Shown here piece by piece: positions 10,613 through 21,749 of a stretch of DNA of 64,000 bases. This DNA is from Isoetes taiwanensis. Its lineage: Eukaryota; Streptophyta; Lycopodiopsida; Isoetales; Isoetaceae. Numbering within the stretch: the stretch's first letter is position 1; each line of letters begins with the position of its first letter. The DNA lies in assembly GCA_021234155.1 (NCBI GenBank), contig JAJEKV010000113.1, positions 2,214,325-2,278,324 on the forward strand, given 5' to 3'. The notes under the pieces are model-generated. The model did not search any database and was not told where the DNA came from. It worked only from the letters and a program-made list of their open reading frames with translations. A program made the position numbers and the translations under genes.

Positions 10613-11515
10613 CTAAGAAATGAAGCGCCCATCATGATCCACAATCTGTAGGAATGTCGACCAAATTTCCCGCTTAACTGTGCCAGACAAGCTTGAGACT
10701 TGGTAAGCCTGCCACAACTTATGCCTCAAGATCGGAACCAGCCGAAAAGGGCTAAGCACTGCATTCTGAAAAACCTTCGCTCTCTGTCTTTTCCAAATCA
10801 GCCACAAAAGCCAAGCTCTGCATAAATGAAACGCCTGCCGCTTGGCCACTGCCCACTTGCTAAGAAGGACTCCCAAGAGAATCTTCTGACTGCATAGTGA
10901 AGTCCCAAAGAGGGCTCTCACCCAGGACCAAGCTGCCCCTACCTCTGTGCATAGGACAAAGCAGTGCTCAATGGTCTCACGTCGCCTCCCACATAATGGG
11001 CATGTTTCCGCTACCTGAGACTTGAACCTGTGGACTCGGACATTCACCCTGAGGCTACGGTGCAAGATCTGCCACAAAAGGGTACAGATTTTAGGAGGAG
11101 GCAATGTATTCCACGCCCACTTCCACATGGCGGGCCACTTACTCCCTGGAAGCTTAAGCGACCACTTATCCGAAGGCGGCAACGTGTCCTGAAGCACTAG
11201 GAGCCCATAAGCCGATGCTACAAACTGAGATGCATCAAGTCCACTATGCGACTTCCAAACGCGATTGACTTGAGAAGACAACTGCAATGGAATAGCATTG
11301 GCAATTCTGGCCCAAGTCCGTATGTCCCACCGCCGAAGGCCAAATCTCTCCCTAAAAAACTCCCACGGCGCCAGATGACCCTGCCAATACCAGTCACGGA
11401 TGAATGTTACCCCTGCACAATCCATCGGCGCTGAGTACCTGGGTGTAGGGAAGAGGCCAAGGGAGATGCAGAGTCCAAGGGTACCCAAATAAAGGGCGAT
11501 GAGGCTACCATACAC
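10613..11515 (-). pseudogene. LINE C-terminal zf-RVT domain
   Basis: A continuous 300-codon frame contains WKWAWNTLPPPKICTLLWQI, then HRSLRVNVRVHRFKS and CPLCGRRRETIEHCFVLC, which is the Cys-Cys-His-Cys zf-RVT signature, and the downstream AWLLWLIWKRQRAKVFQNA helix. This domain sits at the C-terminus of many plant L1-type polyproteins and probably binds the element RNA. The frame is intact here but cut off from its polymerase by frameshifts. Confidence 0.85.
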
Positions 11516-12077
11516 CTGCTAGGGTCCAATGAAAAGAGAACCTTGACCACCTTCCAGGCCTTCAGGAGACCCTTAAGAAAAGGCGAAGCATGAGGGAATG
11601 GCCGCAAATCCTCAAACAGAGCCAACGGCAACTGAGCCGGAATAGCTGGCCTCCTAAACACAATAGAGTGACGAAGCGACTGTGCCAACAAAGCCAAACC
11701 TGGGGATTGTTGCTCCTACAACAACTGCCAGATGAATTTCGACACCAGAACCTTCGTGTGCAACGACACATCAATCATGCATGTCTGGGACGCACACACT
11801 TCCACCATGCGACCTTCAATGTAGCCCCCTCCTCATTCCCTCCCCAAACAAAATTGCGAATGGTGTCATCCAACTCCTTAACCACACTTTTCTCGCAGGC
11901 AGAGTATGCGGGAGGTCACAGAAAACATGAGTGCTACTGAGCATCGACTTGGCTACCGTAATCCTACCAGCCATGGTGAGTTTACTTCCCCTCCACCAAT
12001 TCAAATGTTTGCTTAAGATTCTCGTAATGTCTCCTACCAAATTGCCCTAGCATTAATGTCCAAGCCAAATGGTATGC

Positions 12078-12499
12078 CTAACAGCTTTGGTCACTGCGGT
12101 GTGGCGTTGTTAGAGCCCAGGGAAACTGACTCAACCACGCAGGAGGAGGTTCCTCCAGTACCCACATGGCCGAGCACTTCGACCAATTAAGCAAGCATCC
12201 CGAAGCTAAAGAAAAGACATCCAAAATATTCTTGGCTACCTGGAGATTGGACTCATCTGCATGAAGAAAGAGGAATGTATCATCCGCAAATTGACTGCAA
12301 ACCTGTTGCGACCCATCATCCATGCGGAGACCTTGCACCACATTGTCAGCAATTGCCACCTGAAAAAGCTGCGAGAGAGCTTCTGCCACTATAGTGAACA
12401 GGAAGGGGGCCAACGGACATCCCTGCCTAATGCCTCGGCCCACAGAGAAGATTGAAGAGGTCTCACCCTGACACCACACTGTCGCCCTAGCAGACACGT
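12078..12499 (-). pseudogene. LINE reverse transcriptase fragment (motifs B-D)
   Basis: The minus-strand frame contains GRGIRQGCPLAPFLFTIVAE (motif B) and QVCSQFADDTFLFLHADESN (motif C with the FADD catalytic pair), then SGCLLNWSKCSAMWV (motif D region). The polymerase upstream of motif B is missing because of 5' truncation, and the frame continues into flanking repeat DNA beyond 12499. Confidence 0.85.
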
Positions 12500-13733
12500 A
12501 TTTGATATGTACTATGTATTTGGCATCTCTTTCCAACTTTTACCTAGCAATCACTTCATGGGCTCTTTAATGTAATTATGCTATTACAAAACCTATCTTT
12601 CTTGTATAACAGAGCAAGTATAACCGAATATTGTTGTATAGCAGAGCAAGTATTTGCTAGGCAACTGACTGCAAGGGGCCTAAGGTAGACGTAACAAAAA
12701 ACCTCTTTGCATATTTCACGAGGTGGTGAGAATGAGTTTTTTAATCCAAAAACTGTTGAATCTACTCTCAACGGAATTTATAATGTTTGGGCTAAAGACT
12801 AGATATTGCATTAGCTAATAAATGCATGCTTAAGGTTTCAACCCCAACACACAGTATAGATATTGACAAGCAAATTTATTCTCGCTTTTGCATTGCCATG
12901 TTTTGGAATATAATTGCATAGCAAATCTAGCATTTACTTTCTATTGTCTATCTATGATGTTAACGTTCTTTTGTTCTCTCCATGGTGTTAACATGCAGCC
13001 AAATTTGAGGGCACATCTTGTTGGGCAAAAGGAGGAAGTTCACGTGAACTTCACTCAAGTTTGTCCAGCAGACATGCAAAGTGCTATGCATCTATAGAAG
13101 TAGATTGCATGTTTGCTACAGACAAAATAACAGTCTAGAAAGGTCATTTAACATACATCCCAAAGCTAATGTAGCGTATGTTTAGGGAAGATTTTCTACA
13201 TGATGTTTCAGTTATTTGCTATGTACTATGTGCTTTTGCATCTCTTCCTAATCTTTAACCTAACAGTCACTTCATGGGCCCTTTGAAGTAATTATGAGGT
13301 GACCGTATATGGAAACCTCTTCTAGACCTAGTTATTGTTGTATAACAGAGCAAATATCTACTACTGTAATATGACAACTAAGAACAAGGTAAGCTAATTG
13401 CAAGGAACCTAAGGTAGAAGTAACAACAGACCACTTTGAGATATGGCTCAAGATGGTGAAATGAATGGTTTACTAAAAAAATGTTGGATATGCTCTCAAC
13501 AAAATATTTGGGCTAAAGGCTAGATATTGCAATTGTTAATAAATGCATGCTTGGACGTCCTTTAAGGTTTCAACCCAACACACATCATACATTGACAAGC
13601 TAATTTATTCTCGCTTTTGCATTGCCATATTATGGAATCTAATTGCATAGCAAATCTAGCGTTTGATTTTTATTGTCTATACATGATGTTAACATTCTTT
13701 TTGTTCTGTCCATGGTGTTAACATGCATTTGAG

Positions 13734-13965
13734 TCAAAGCTTTTTGGTGTTCCCGGGATTAGTAGAGCGGAAGTTTTCCATTTGGCGGGACTTCTTGGGT
13801 GTGGTAGATGGTGATGGCCAGTTTGTACAGCAGTAGAGTTGCAGTTGTTGTGGAGTGTCGAGGTATCACTGTCTCTTTGGGGCAGTTCTCCTTCCTCCTC
13901 ACTTGCTTTGTAACATTACCATTCTTTTAATATATTGCTGACACAGTTCTTCAAAAAAAAAAAAA
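13734..13965 (+). mobile_element. Short retroposed 3' end with poly-A and target duplication
   Basis: AACATGCATTTGAG occurs at 13720-13733 and again at 13966-13979. It flanks 232 bp that end in about 15 A residues preceded by GACACAGTTCTTC. This is a 5'-truncated retroposition event inside a tandem unit. The ending differs from the zf-RVT LINE at 10526, so it is a third retroposon family. Confidence 0.8.
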
Positions 13966-15979
13966 AACATGCATTTGAGGGCACAACTTCTTTATTCTTT
14001 TTCGTAAAAAAGAGGAAGTTGACGTGAACTTCACTCAAGTTTGTCCAACAGGCATGCACAATAGTATGCATCGATAGAAATAGATTGCAGGGTTGCCACA
14101 GATAAAATAACAATCTAGAATGATGGTTTAGCAGACATCCCAAAGCTATTTTAGCATATATTTAGGGAAGATTTTTTACATGATGATTTAATTATTTGAT
14201 ATGTATTATGTATTTTGGCATTTTTTTTCTAACTATTAACCTAGCGCTTTAATGTAACTATGGAGTTACTATTTACAAAGGCCTCTTCTAGACCAGAGTA
14301 TTGTTGTATAACAGAGCCAATATCTACTACTTGCAAGGGGCCTAAGGTAAAAGTAACAACAAACCTCTTTGGATATGCTCGAGATGGCGGCAATGATTTT
14401 TTTAATTCAAAAACTATCGAATATGCTCTCAACAAAATTTATAATGTTTGGGCCAAAGACTAGATACTGCATTAGTTAATAAATGCATGCTTGGACATCC
14501 TTTAGTTTCAACCCCAACACACATCATAGATATTGACAAGCTAATTATTTCTCGCATTTGCATTGCCACATTTTTCGATCTAATTGCATAGCAAATCTAG
14601 CATTAGTTTCTATTGTCTATCCATGATGTTAACATTTTGTTCTCTCCATGATGTTAACAAGTAGCCAAGTTTGAGGGTGCAACTTCTTCGTTCTTGTTGG
14701 TAAAAAAGAGGAAGTTCACATGAAGTTCCCTCAAGTTTGTCCAACATGCGAAGTGGTATGCATCTATAGAAATAGATTGCATGCTTGCTACAGATAAAAT
14801 AACAGTCTAGAAAGATCGTTTAGCATACATCCCAAAGCTAACGTATATTTATGGAAGATTTTCTACATGATGTGTCAGTTATTTGCTATGTGCTTTGGCA
14901 TCTCTTTCTAATCTTTAACCTAGCAGTCACTTCATGGACCCTTTAATGTAATTATGGTGTGACCATATACAAAACCTCTTCTAGACTCGATTATTATTGT
15001 ATAACAGAGCAAATATCTACTACTGTAATATGACAACTAAGAGCAGATATCTACTACTGTAATGTGACAAATAAAAGGTAAGTTGATTGCAAGGGGACTA
15101 AGGCAGAAGGAACAACAGACCTCTTTGAGATATGGCTCGAGATGGTGACAATAATTGTTCTACTAAAAAAATGTTGTCTGAACAAAATTTATAATGTTTG
15201 GGTTAAAGACTAGATATTGCAATTGTTAATAAATGTATTGTCCTTTAAGGTTTCAACCCCAAAACACATCATAGGTATTGACAAGCTATTTTATTCTCGC
15301 TTTTTCATTGCCACATTTTCTAATCCAATTGCATAGCAAATCTAGCGTTTGATTTTTATTGTCTATCCATGACGTTAACATTCTTTGTGTTCTCTCCATG
15401 GTGTTAACACGCAACCAAGTTTGAGGGCATACGTTCTTCATTCTTGTTGGTAAAAAAGAGGAAGTTGACGTCAACTTCACTCACGTTTGTCCAACAGGCA
15501 TGCACAGTGGTATGCATCGATAGAAATAGATTACAGGCTTGCTACAGATAAAATAACAATCTAGAAAGATCGTTTAGCATACATCCCAAAGCTATTTTAG
15601 CATATATTTAAGGAAGATTTTCTACATGATGTTTTAATTATTTGATATGTATTAGGTATTTTGGCATCTCTTTCTAATTGTTAACCTAGCAGTCACTTCA
15701 TGGGCCCTTTAATGTAACTATGAGGTTACTATTTACAAAGACCTCTTTTAGACCCGAGCATTATTGTATAACAGAGCAAATATCTACTACTATCGTATGA
15801 CAACTGATTGCAAGGGGCCTAAGGTAAAAGTAACAACAAACCTCTTTGGATATGGCTCGAGATGGCGACAATGAGTTTTTTAATTCAAAAAACTATTGGA
15901 TCTGCTCTCGACAGAATTTATAGTGTTTGGGCTAAAGACTAGATATTGCATTAGTTAATAAATGCATGCTTGGACGTCC

Positions 15980-17909
15980 AGAGCTCCTCTATTGTTGGGC
16001 GCCAAAGTACCTCGGCCTGCCCAGCTATCCTTTCTTGTTACTTGAGACTCGCCCTTTGTTTTTTGTGCCTAATGGCTCTTATTTGCCTTTAGAGGAGGGC
16101 CACAACCATGGGCCAATTGTGGACCATGCAAAAAATAGATCAAATTTACCAATAGTGGATCAACACAAATTTATTATCAAAATCCCAACCATTGAACGAA
16201 ATGAATCAAAAAATTAGGTTCAATAATAATCATTCAATGTGATCCACGATAGAGGCATTTTATAATTCTTTTTATTTTTAGATAAACACATTTCATGGGC
16301 CATATCATGGTCGATTATCCCAAAAAAAAAAATAAAAAAAAATCCATAATAGCTTACACAAAAATCATTTTAGGCATGAAATTTAAATAAAAAAATTAAT
16401 TTTATTTGCAACATTTCCTTGGGCCTTATTCTTACCTGGTCGACTATAGCCCTCCCACCCTCCTCGCACCCACCTATGGAAGCGGATTATCTCCAAGGAA
16501 GGAATAAATTATGAAGTAAGAAGGATGCAGCTTTGAAAGATAAACCCTCGGACCTCAGACCTCTCAGCCATATGAACTTAGTTATGCATTTTCTCATACC
16601 TGTCTGTCGAGAATGGCATAGTTTTTTGCTCTTCGCATATCATATTTTGTAAATTATGTCATGTTTTTTTGGGCAAAACAACTGTTGCCATTGCCTAGTC
16701 TTTCATCATGCAAATTCAGTTATTGCTGGGTGTGCTAAATGAATGCGCCAAATGCAAATGATGTGCATTATTTAAACGTCTTCTCATTTGCCTAGAATGA
16801 AAGCCTATTCTGGAGAAAAATAAGAGATTTTACAAAGGCATTTGGATCGAGAACCTAATTATCTGTTTCATCTTATGTGCATTTTTTTAACTTTTATGGT
16901 GGAGCTTTTGTCCAAACATTTTTTCCATAACTAACCCTTGGGCAATTATTAGAAGTAAGGGTAGGCTTTTGCAACATAAAAAATATTATAGTTATGAAGA
17001 TTTTTTTAAGCCAGGTAGCAGAAGGTGTAGACTAATATCATCTAAACTGCCAAACGTGTCGCTTTTCAGCTGTTAACAAAGTTGCAACTTAGATTATAGA
17101 GATACAACTGCTGCTCGATATGTTGTTCAATTAAATCCCTATATTTAGCCAAGCTATACAGATTGCTTCCCTTCTTTTCCTTAGAAGCAATTTTTACTGC
17201 CGCATTGACATCATTTGATTGGAAATATGACGCAAACACCACACCAACCTTGCTTTGTTGGGTCATACCCTCAACCACCTTACATTGAATGCAACCCTGA
17301 GTGGCCTCGAATTCGAGACATATTTATTCGAAGACTAGTGTGTTCAGGCACATTGATTTAATTTCCACTAGTTTTAAGATTAAAATTGGAACAGGTGTTT
17401 TAACTAAGAAATCTTTGCCTCAGATTTAATACCTATTGAAAGGTTAGCGCCCATGCATCTACCTTTCTGAACTGGTTGAGGAATTTCATTTTACATTAAA
17501 GCCTACATGTTGCTTCTTAGTTGGAATACTGTTCTCGGTTAATATATGCATTTAAAAATACTTAATATTACATCTAGACATACCAATTAGATTAAGCCCT
17601 AGAAGAAGCATCTACACTTTTATAAGCTTCTCACAGAAGTGGATTGAAATTCTTTAAAGTTATGGAGTAACTGGACAGTCTACTATAGCTTTCATGGCAA
17701 CAATATATGCAATGCTACACCACCTTGATTAGCTGATACACCGATTGTACAAGGTGGACAAGTTTCGTATCTCATGGACAAGTTTCATATCTAGCTGCTC
17801 CATTGTTGATTTCATGTGTGCCTACATACAGGTTATTATCAGCTGCCATTTATTCAAGAATGGTGAGAGCATGCTCTCTTTTGGTGTAAAAAATACAGTG
17901 ATAACCTAT
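15980..17909. other. AT-rich intergenic DNA; one possible minus-strand exon
   Basis: No recognisable gene is present. A 70-codon minus-strand frame at 17066-17278 reads KVGVVFASYFQSNDVNAAVK and looks protein-like, but matches no family I know and has no clear splice sites. The segment 16440-16600 is less AT-rich and may be the edge of an old element. Confidence 0.35.
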
Positions 17910-18054
17910 TGTAACAGACCCTTGGGAGACCGCTCGAGTGGATCTTGGTGTCACATTCTCGAGATACTGGCATAAATAGGTAGAAGCGACTACTCTTAAA
18001 CGTCTAGATAGTTTTACCCAGTTGGTTAAGGGCATGTCGGTTAGGAATGTTACA
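17910..18054 (+). repeat. TRIM 5' LTR
   Basis: 145 bp, TG...CA ends with a TGTAAC/GTTACA inverted pair. It is clearly similar to the 3' copy but carries several substitutions and small indels, indicating an old insertion. Confidence 0.85.
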
Positions 18055-18056
18055 TT

Positions 18057-18068
18057 TGGTATCAGAGC
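18057..18068 (+). promoter_or_regulatory. Primer binding site of the TRIM element
   Basis: TGGTATCAGAGC is the standard plant initiator tRNA-Met primer site, placed two bases after the 5' LTR. Confidence 0.85.
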
Positions 18069-18213
18069 AGGACTCGGGTTCAAGTCTCCATGGGGGCAAG
18101 TATGACCCGGAATACCATTGGATGGTAGGTCATGATTTGGTCTTAGACACCATGGAATGGTGTGGTCTATGTTATGATGCTCGAGGACGAGCATATTTCT
18201 AGTGGGAGAGATT

Positions 18214-18356
18214 GTAACAGACCCATGGAGACCGCTCGAGTGGATTTAGGTGTCGCATTCCCGAGACACCAGCATAAATGGGTAGAAGCGACTACTCATA
18301 AACGTCTAGATAAATTTGCCCAGTTGGTTAAGCGCATGTCGGTTGAGAACGTTACA
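18214..18356 (+). repeat. TRIM 3' LTR
   Basis: 143 bp, same ends as the 5' LTR, directly preceded by the purine tract AGTGGGAGAGAT (18202-18213) that would prime plus-strand synthesis. Confidence 0.85.
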
Positions 18357-18761
18357 CCTTCATTTACAATTTCTTAATTGCATGCAAAATGAATGGAGGC
18401 AAATCTAACTTTGCTCGGATCGATGTCCGACCATCATGTGGTCGAAAAGTTCTATTGCTTTCACTCTGTAGACTATGCTAGATTTCCTCATATTGCATGC
18501 ATCTCCATCTTGTTGAATATAGTATTCATCTTTTAGTGCATGTGTATTTGTTTATCTTATGAGAGAGTTGTCCGGCTTTCACATTAATGATGTTGAGATA
18601 GGAACTCTTGTCGACCCTCAGATCCTTTATGTGCATTTGTTGAACAACATAAGACCTTTCTTTAGAAGATGCTTCTCATTGTAATCCTTACTTATTGTAT
18701 TCCAAGTTACAAGATCATTCTGAGGCACGTCAACCTAAAAGTTGATATAGTAATATGCGAT

Positions 18762-18929
18762 GTTGTCTACCAACTGAGATGGATAGGAAATGTCCAATCT
18801 CTAGAGGGAGGCTTGAATGTTGTCTACCAATTGAGATGGATAGGAAATGTTCAGTCTCTAGAGGGAGGCTTGAATGTTGTCTACCAACTGAGATGGATAG
18901 GAAATGTCCAATCTCTAGAGGGAGGCTTA
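18762..18929 (+). repeat. Tandem repeat, three 57-bp units
   Basis: Units start at 18762, 18819 and 18876 with GTTGTCTACCAACTGAGATG. The 57-bp length equals 19 codons, so the repeat stays in frame within a 176-codon open frame (18669-19199, plus). That frame has no recognised domain. Downstream NPLAHRTYKSYGI is faintly like a copia RNase H end, too weak to call. Confidence 0.85.
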
Positions 18930-20251
18930 GAGTTGATATTCGACAGTGGTTTCCTAATAGCATCAACTCCGTGGTCAACCATTGCGAAAGAGGTGAGTAT
19001 GAGCTCGATGCCACTTATGGTAGATGCGACTATTCTCAGTGGAGTCAAAAAGTTAATCCGCTTATCTAATCTATCTAGAGAACCTTCATATCACCTGGAC
19101 AGGGGCAATCCTCTAGCTCATCGAACGTACAAAAGTTATGGAATCTTAGGAGTGGCCTTCATCTCTATAAGGTTGCAGTTGATAATGTATGCTGCATAAG
19201 GGACAAATGAGGAACACATGCCACTTACGCAAATGAGGAACTCATGCCATTGTCCATGCCAATAGCCAATTTGAGAACCATAACCAATTCGTCAACCTCC
19301 AGTTGGAAATGTAATGTGGTCATTCCCATTTTAAACTAGTGTGATTTAAAGGTCATGGAACTATAAGATATATGCTTCCAAAATCTTACATCACCAAGCA
19401 AACCATTGTAATAATTGCCACAACGATGCGAAGACTAGTAATTGCTTGTAGAACGATCTAGACAAACGTGTTGCTGCTACAAAGGTTGTTACACCTAACT
19501 ATAAGCGGGCAACTTGGCCATTTTGAGTTGGAAGATGTAAATAATACTACGGAGTTTTCCAAACATGGTAGAACAAATACCAAATGAGTTATTAATGGAG
19601 ATTCTAAAGTTGATATGCAATTGTTGGTAGGGATTCTAAAGTTGATATGCAATTGTTAAAAAAAAATTGTTGGCATAATGGCAGGAAAGTTCAAGATCTA
19701 TTGCGCATCAAACCTTGACCCAAGCCAAAGGGCAAGCCTTCTCATACCTATTTGAAAACAAAGACGAATGCTTGGAATCTATTGCCCTTCAAACAATGAC
19801 CCAAGTTAAAGGCAAGCTTTCTCATACCTATTTTGAAAACAAAGACGACCAAACCAATGCTTAATATTCGACAAAAAATCATTTGTCTCGTTTCTCATTT
19901 GGACAAGAATAATTTTACCCTGGATTACCATTAACATATTGACATTTCTCAAACCTCGAAAAGTAATCTTGGCAATCTACCAATATGATCTCGAAAAGAT
20001 ATACCATATCCAACATTTCAAAAGCCAAAATCCCCATGGTCTTTTCTACAAGGGTAAATTAGCCAGCTCTTTCCTCACTCCTCACACCCTGCTCATTTCC
20101 TCTCCAAAGTTGTTACTTCAATACAGATTACTAAAAGACAACTTAAAAGAACTTGAATGTCCAACAAGTGACGAACCAACTTGTTCCAAGTAAGATTGTC
20201 CTTACGTTGTATGTACATAATAAAAGAATCATACTTACAACGAAGTTGATG
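18930..20251. other. Intergenic DNA with two short tandem duplications
   Basis: GATTCTAAAGTTGATATGCA is duplicated at about 19600 and 19632. A unit of about 90 bp containing CTTCTCATACCTATTT and AAACAAAGACGA is repeated twice in 19690-19860. No gene is recognised. Confidence 0.5.
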
Positions 20252-21293
20252 TCAAGAGTGGCTTGTGCTTGCACCAATTTCTCCATGCAACACATCAGAA
20301 GTTCTTAGCGGAGTATATTCATCACTCTCTTTCTTCTTCATGAGTCTTAGCGGCCAAAATGAGAACAGTGTGTCGGAGCGTAGACACAATATCAAAGCAT
20401 AACACAAAAATGCAATGACACAAGCAATAAGAAGAATTGCTAATGCCATCAAAAACTTTGAACCAAAGCCCCCTCCCCAACTGTTGGCACCTTCTGCAAA
20501 TGAGTTAAAAAAAGGGACAATAAAATCATGAGATAAAATTTTATAAACTCCCATAAAACATTTCAATCGGACAATATAAATGAAGAAACAAGGATCTACA
20601 TTTGATGTAGAGTGAGACATAATTCATAGATAATGTAACAATGACGAAGAAATGTTCTTAAACACAAGGACAGGACTGGGTAAAGGTCATGGTAGTCTCA
20701 ATATTACTTTATGGAAACAATTAGAAGAAGAAGAATTCAAACCAATACAACATACCTTGGGATATTAGACAAAGATGATAAACCGAAGATTGATATCCTG
20801 CCACAGCTACAAGAACATTGTACACTGACATATTTCCATTTCCCAACATTCGAAGCGGCGGGCTCTCAAATCCATTCTTCAAAGGAATTGAGCCAACATA
20901 GATCTCATGCTTTGCATTTGCCTGTAATTGTTTATCATGAGACCAGGCAAACATACAGGAGACTGAAAAGAAATTCAAAGGCAAACATACATGAATTTTA
21001 CTTTTAGAAATCTGAGAAAACAAAAGAATTAATACCTGCGTTTGTGGCAAAACAGTGTTAACACGTATTTCTGACACACCATGGTCCACATGAACTTCAT
21101 AGCTGAAGACTTCAGGGCGAAAGGAAGGTACGAGTTTTGCGCCGGATGAAAGCGTTAGATTCGCTAGGGTTGCAAGAGGCGGGGGCTCTGAAGAAAAGCT
21201 TCCATCTTCGAGTTTAGAAATGGCGATGCGCTGCTCCGAAGACACGAAAAAGGAGAAGAGCATCGACGCCGGAAAGAGCCACAGGGGCGCCAT
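20252..21293 (-). CDS. Membrane protein with a cadherin-like beta-sandwich domain (three exons)
   Basis: Exons are 21036-21293, 20756-20921 and 20252-20493, joined at canonical GT-AG sites with matching phases (0 and 1). Together they encode 221 residues. Residues 1-25 from MAPLWLFPASMLFSFFV form a signal peptide; ATGs further upstream in the same frame are less likely. Residues 41-140 match the cadherin-like beta-sandwich pattern: LANLTLSSGAKLVPSF, then EVFSYEVHVDHGVSEIRVNT, and a closing YNVLVAVAGYQSSVYHLCLI strand pair. A single transmembrane helix follows (FLMALAILLIACVIAFLCYA), then a short basic and Ser-rich tail. The family is often found on extracytoplasmic surfaces; the role here is unknown. 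Topology should be type I. Three clean splice pairs and no interruption make this the best host gene in the window. Confidence 0.85.
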
Positions 21294-21633
21294 CGTCGAC
21301 CTTCTAAGGAATGGACGCATTGATTTAGGGCAAAAATGAAAACGCGACACCTGCATCACACTCCATGCATGTGTTTTGTAGCACTTGAAATTTGACATAT
21401 GTTATTGGACGGCCCGGATTTCACTACGGTCCTTGCTCTAGATTAGATGAAGCTTTCTATCGCCATTCCTGAGCCTACACCACGCTGGCGGATGGCAGCA
21501 TCTCATTCACATATGTGTCATGAGATGCGTAAAGAACAGTTAGCTGCTGTTCTGCCCTCTCATCCAACCCTATGCCGCCACGTGGCAATTTTTAGCAGAC
21601 ATTCATTTCCAGGGAAGTACAGCAACAAAATAT

Positions 21634-21749
21634 GCATTGTTTTCTTTTTAGCGATTCTTTGCTCCAACCATCGGATGGCTGACACGTGGTGCACCACGTG
21701 TCAGCCATCCGATGGTTGGAGCAAAGAATCGCTAAAAAGAAAACAATGC
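21634..21749. repeat. 116-bp perfect palindrome with two G-boxes
   Basis: Positions 21634-21691 are the exact reverse complement of 21692-21749, with no spacer. The centre is GGTGCACC, flanked on both sides by CACGTG inside ACACGTGG/CCACGTGT, a G-box/ABRE-like motif. The identical peptide is therefore read from both strands, which explains matching spurious reading frames. It lies about 340-455 bp upstream of the start of the membrane protein gene. A spacer-free foldback MITE or a replication-derived palindrome are the likely origins. Confidence 0.95.

Larger units (their letters stand above)
10526..12499 (-). mobile_element. zf-RVT type LINE, 5' truncated, minus strand
   Basis: A 26-nt poly-T at 10526-10551 is the poly-A tail of a minus-strand element. 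It splits a tandem unit between TTTTAGTT and ATTTGATATGTACT. Minus-strand content in order is reverse transcriptase motifs B and C (12078-12499), the thumb/connection region (11407-12040) and a C-terminal zinc-binding zf-RVT domain (10613-11515). The element starts in the middle of the polymerase, a typical 5' truncation. A short relative of its 3' end occurs at 55100. It belongs to a different LINE family from the copies at 4226 and 26455. Confidence 0.85.
2405..15979 (+). repeat. Interrupted tandem array of a roughly 700-820 bp unit, seven diverged copies
   Basis: Each unit contains in the same order: a TTTGAGGGCACAACTTCTTC start, a palindromic core near GAAGTTnACGTnAACTTC, a GTTTAGCATACATCCCAAAG segment, TTCATGGGCCCTTTAATGTA, GTTGTATAACAGAGCAAATA, TTAATAAATGCATGC and GATGTTAACATTCTTTTTG. 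Cores lie at 2454, 9522, 10347, 13035, 14015, 14711 and 15461. Spacing after removing insertions is about 700-820 bp. The array stops abruptly at GGACGTCC (15979). No conserved reading frame runs through the units, so it behaves as a satellite-like or mobile-derived noncoding repeat. Copies are diverged by substitutions and small indels, so the array is not recent. Its unit is not a family I can name. Confidence 0.85.
17910..18356 (+). mobile_element. TRIM (terminal-repeat retrotransposon in miniature), 447 bp
   Basis: Two direct repeats of 145 and 143 bp (17910-18054 and 18214-18356) begin TGTAACAGACCC and end GTTACA, as LTRs do. Two bases inside the first LTR is TGGTATCAGAGC, complementary to the 3' end of initiator tRNA-Met. 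The 157-bp interior ends in the purine-rich AGTGGGAGAG next to the second LTR, and GGACGAGCATATTTCTAGTG just upstream resembles Ty3/gypsy polypurine regions. It has no coding capacity and would need enzymes from a full-length element. The flanking 5-mers (CCTAT, CCTTC) match only partly, so the target duplication has decayed. Confidence 0.85.

Noticed and set aside
18057-18090. tRNA-like text (GGTATCAGAGC...GGGTTCAAGTC)
   Set aside because: The first part is a retrotransposon primer binding site, and no cloverleaf can be formed from the surrounding sequence.
17905-18361. Target duplication of the TRIM element
   Set aside because: The flanking five-base words CCTAT and CCTTC match only in the first three bases, so no intact duplication can be claimed.
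18762-18929. CRISPR-like direct repeats
   Set aside because: The units are contiguous with no spacers, and the genome is eukaryotic in character.
18669-19199. Possible copia RNase H remnant around NPLAHRTYKSYGI
   Set aside because: The similarity is limited to a few residues with wrong spacing and no integrase or polymerase nearby.
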